Source: Pomacea canaliculata (lineage: Eukaryota; Mollusca; Gastropoda; Architaenioglossa; Ampullariidae). Taken from it: 64,000 nt of DNA. How positions within the stretch are numbered: position 1 is the first letter of the stretch; each line of letters begins with the position of its first letter. The DNA lies in the NCBI RefSeq assembly GCF_003073045.1, contig NC_037593.1, forward strand, positions 23,555,868 to 23,619,867. The letters run 5' to 3'. The notes beneath the pieces are model-generated. The model was given only the letters and a program-made list of their open reading frames with translations. It was not told the origin of the DNA and did not search any database. This document shows positions 61,210 to 64,000 of this stretch, one piece after another. Position numbers and translations under genes: made by a program.

Positions 61210-63933
61210 CTATTTCCATAAAGGTTGAAAACGTATGGGTCTAGAAATTACAATGTTTTGGTTGGAGGTGGAGGATCCGCTGGGCTGTGTGGTGTGAAGG
61301 ACAGGTAACACCATAGCGTTGGTAGGCATAACTGTAGCGGAGGGCAAGATGTTTGACACAACAGGCTGGGATGGTAACAGCTGCATCTGTGTCATGAATG
61401 CATTCACACACACAAACACACACGTATTCACACGCACAAACATAAAATAATGATGATAATGCATGTAATAATAATAAAGTACCTTCCAGACCTCATTCAC
61501 ACAAAATCTCTTAACCCTGCAGGTCTTAGTCTTAGAAGCTCTCCAAAAATCTGTTCTTGTATAGTAAACCAAAGTTTACACAAAAATAATGAAAGTAATT
61601 TGCTTCATGGGAGCTAACCAATAGCCTCACAAGCTCTTTATAATTGTCAACAGGACTAAATGACCACCACCTCCTCTACCGTCACCACCACTGTCCCCAC
61701 TCTTCGCTGCCTCAAACTAACAGGTTTTTACCTGAGAGGCATATGTTAATTGAGGGGATGCAGCCACTACCTCCAAACTCTGCAGGTTCCGAAGCTGCTG
61801 CAGTGGCTGCGAAGGTGGTGGTAGTGGTGGTAGTAGGTCTGATGAGATGATGTATGGTGGACAACTTGAGACTGCCTGGCAAGTAACTTAACATGACAGC
61901 ATTTGGTTGCATTCTACACTGCTATTACAGCAATTCTGTATCGTTGCTAAAAAGAAACCTCAGGTATGTGCCACAAGTGTTAATCAACTCAATATCTCCA
62001 TGGCTCTAAGTCTAGCTTGACATGATTTAATCAAGTAAATTTTACATGATGTAAATCATGACCAACAATGTAAAAGAAGAAGTGTTTAATTTTTTTAATC
62101 AAATCCTCTGTAAAATTACAAACTGCAGCAAAACAAGTGAGCAAGAGAAGAAGGAAAAAATGCTGAAAGAAATGCGAATAATTACCTGGGAAGTGGATAG
62201 GAAGTGGATATTTTGACCCACAGGTGCATGGCTCACACCAGTATGGTTTCTCCATGTTTCATTCTGAGAAGTATAATACAGTGTATTTATCTGAGGTATC
62301 ACAAGATCAACAAAGGTGATTTTTTTTATATGACTGATTTACATTTTTTTACAGGATACTTGTTGACAAAATTTGACTTCATCTTATTCCTTTCTACCCC
62401 CAGTAGAATTTGACTAGTAGCCCTCTTGTTAACTTCTTTCAGTGCACCCCAGTTCTATGAGACTTGAAATGGCAAGCTGGACTTCAATGATACTGACATT
62501 CTGAACCACTACAGCACAAAATTTCAGATTGCAAAACAATAATTTACTTAAGATCATGTGTAAAATAGTTACAAGGAGGCTGCAAGGTTTGGTTGTCACC
62601 TGCTGTTTTTGAGACAATTTGGCTTGAGAGCTCGCATTCAAGTTGTCAGAGAATGCCTTTCCTATCAGATAGTGTGAATTAGGGTCATTTTGTTTTCCTT
62701 TGCAAAAGAGAATGAAACATGGTAGCCATCAAGAACCAGCATGCATCTGTGTTTTAGACATGGTAAATGGTTCGTCTGAAATCCAACTTCGGAGTGGAAA
62801 TGATTCAGAACATCTGGATTTATCACTTAAGCCCAACTTGCCACCACTTGCTAAAGGAAGTTAACTGCTTAGATTTGGGAAAAGATAATCTGACACAATT
62901 CCCACCATGCACCCTCTAATAAAAAAAAAAATTATATCAGGTAGCCTTTTGTAACAACAAACAAATTGAAAAGCTTGATACTAAATATATGTGAGAAATC
63001 TAAACAAAACTGTCGCTCTTTGTTCTCAACAATGTCACTTACAGTCAAGGATGGTGAAGATTGGGGTGGTGTTAAGTTGAATTTCTGTAATATTAAAACA
63101 AAAACAAAAAACTAAAATAAATGATACCTCATACTGTGTACACATGCCTGTATTTCTGCAGGTACAATCAAATTCAAAAGTGTGTTTCCTAAACACAATG
63201 ACAGGAAATGACCTTCATAATTTCTTTCTTTTATACAATGACACTGAAAGCTATTTCATTCACTAACTCTGTGAAATCCTTATAATCTTATTACAATACT
63301 AACAATTTTTTTCTTCTTCTGTAGACCTGATTAACACATTTCAATGGATGCATAACGTGTGTGGGGGGTATAGTTAGGATAGTGGTGAGGGTAGCTGAGA
63401 ATAAATTTTTAAATACTAATTTTATTAGAAATTGTATAAGTTATCTCTAGTACATGTATGGTGATATACACATATAGTAAAAACAGGTAGAAGGTAAGAG
63501 CTCACTTTAAGGAGTAAACTTTAACTAAATTTGATAGCAATTACATGTAAATATCACTAACACTACAACAGACAGAAATATTAAGTGCCACCCACACAAC
63601 AAATTAAAATGAAGGCTTTTAGGGTGAAAAGAAAAGTCATTCTACCTGCAGTTTCTCTGCGTTATCTATTCCTTTTACTTTGGTGGGTCCAAGGGATGCT
63701 GACATCACTATCACATCTGAGTCAAAACCACTCCCAGATGTTCCAGCTCCTAGTGGAGTTACACCAGTGGTCTTGGGAATAGAGGTGGTTGTGGCTGTGG
63801 CAGGACCAGTGGTGGACTGTGTCTGCATGCATGATGGGAGGTGGGTGGGCCAGTGAGTCTGCTGGCAATCATAGCTGCAGTAGCTGGTGTTCCAACAACA
63901 GTAGTAGATGGCTTCCTTCAAGCAGTTGGCACA
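61210..63933 (-). CDS. ZMYND8: ZMYND8, MYND zinc finger and C-terminal exons (partial)
   Basis: C-terminal part of the chromatin reader ZMYND8, a nuclear transcriptional co-regulator. The PHD, bromo and PWWP part would lie beyond the window end. Exons seen: 63933-63646, 63084-63043, possibly 62656-62600, 62263-62186, 61875-61732 and 61386-61210, all phase 0. The first encodes the MYND finger ([20 protein letters not shown], then DCQQTHWP and LPSC), very close to the vertebrate ZMYND8 finger. Later exons are low-complexity: SSPSLT, a proline and glutamine stretch ([15 protein letters not shown]) and the final [18 protein letters not shown]. The 57 bp exon (AFSDN to KQQ) has a weak acceptor and is tentative. 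ZMYND11 has a related finger, but the residue pattern fits ZMYND8 better. Confidence 0.88.
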
Positions 63934-64000
63934 CTGCAAACAAACATCTAAAGGTATGGAAACGAGAAACTCTGAAATGAATAACAAGTAGCAGCAAACA

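Overview
The window is nuclear DNA of an animal. Genes are split by GT-AG introns, are AT-leaning and widely spaced, and are mixed with microsatellites, LINE debris and short interspersed repeats. The protein set (tetraspanins, TSEN2, a membrane cholinesterase-like protein, a claudin-like protein, DNAJC27, ZMYND8) is metazoan. The repeat style and intron sizes suggest a lophotrochozoan, most likely a gastropod mollusc; that placement is inference. No operon, CRISPR array, rRNA or tRNA was recognised, and no retrovirus-like or Polinton-like core gene was seen.

Layout. 1-11.5 kb is a large imperfect inverted duplication: tetraspanin A (+) and tetraspanin B (-) lie tail to tail, in arms of about 6.0 and 4.1 kb around a 1.4 kb AT-rich centre. 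Tetraspanin A has two candidate last exons; one lies in about 1.35 kb of DNA missing from B and C. A third, uninterrupted tetraspanin (C, +) lies at 14.5-17.1 kb, so B and C diverge from a shared 3 kb intergenic region. A degenerate tandem array (17.8-18.6 kb) precedes TSEN2 (+, 19.7-24.4 kb), the catalytic tRNA-splicing endonuclease subunit. A signal-peptide-bearing, membrane-anchored cholinesterase-like gene follows (+, 25.5-32.7 kb, polyadenylation near 34.5 kb). A two-exon gene for a 107-residue secreted protein I cannot name lies on the minus strand at 35.3-36.4 kb. A GC-rich segment at 39.0-39.6 kb looks like a promoter or first exon, possibly of the claudin-like gene whose three coding exons (44.5, 53.4, 53.9 kb) are split by an 8.7 kb intron. 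Its 3' end meets DNAJC27 (-, 55.2-59.3 kb) tail to tail. The window ends inside ZMYND8 (-): its MYND zinc finger and C-terminal exons are present.

The genes do not form a pathway; apart from the tetraspanin cluster they are independent neighbours. A recurring oddity is single-base gains or losses inside otherwise well-conserved exons of five genes (tetraspanins A and B, TSEN2, the cholinesterase-like gene, DNAJC27). This looks more like residual assembly indels than parallel gene death, and should be settled before calling any of them pseudogenes.

All exon borders were found by eye from splice consensus, reading phase and family knowledge; no search was run.
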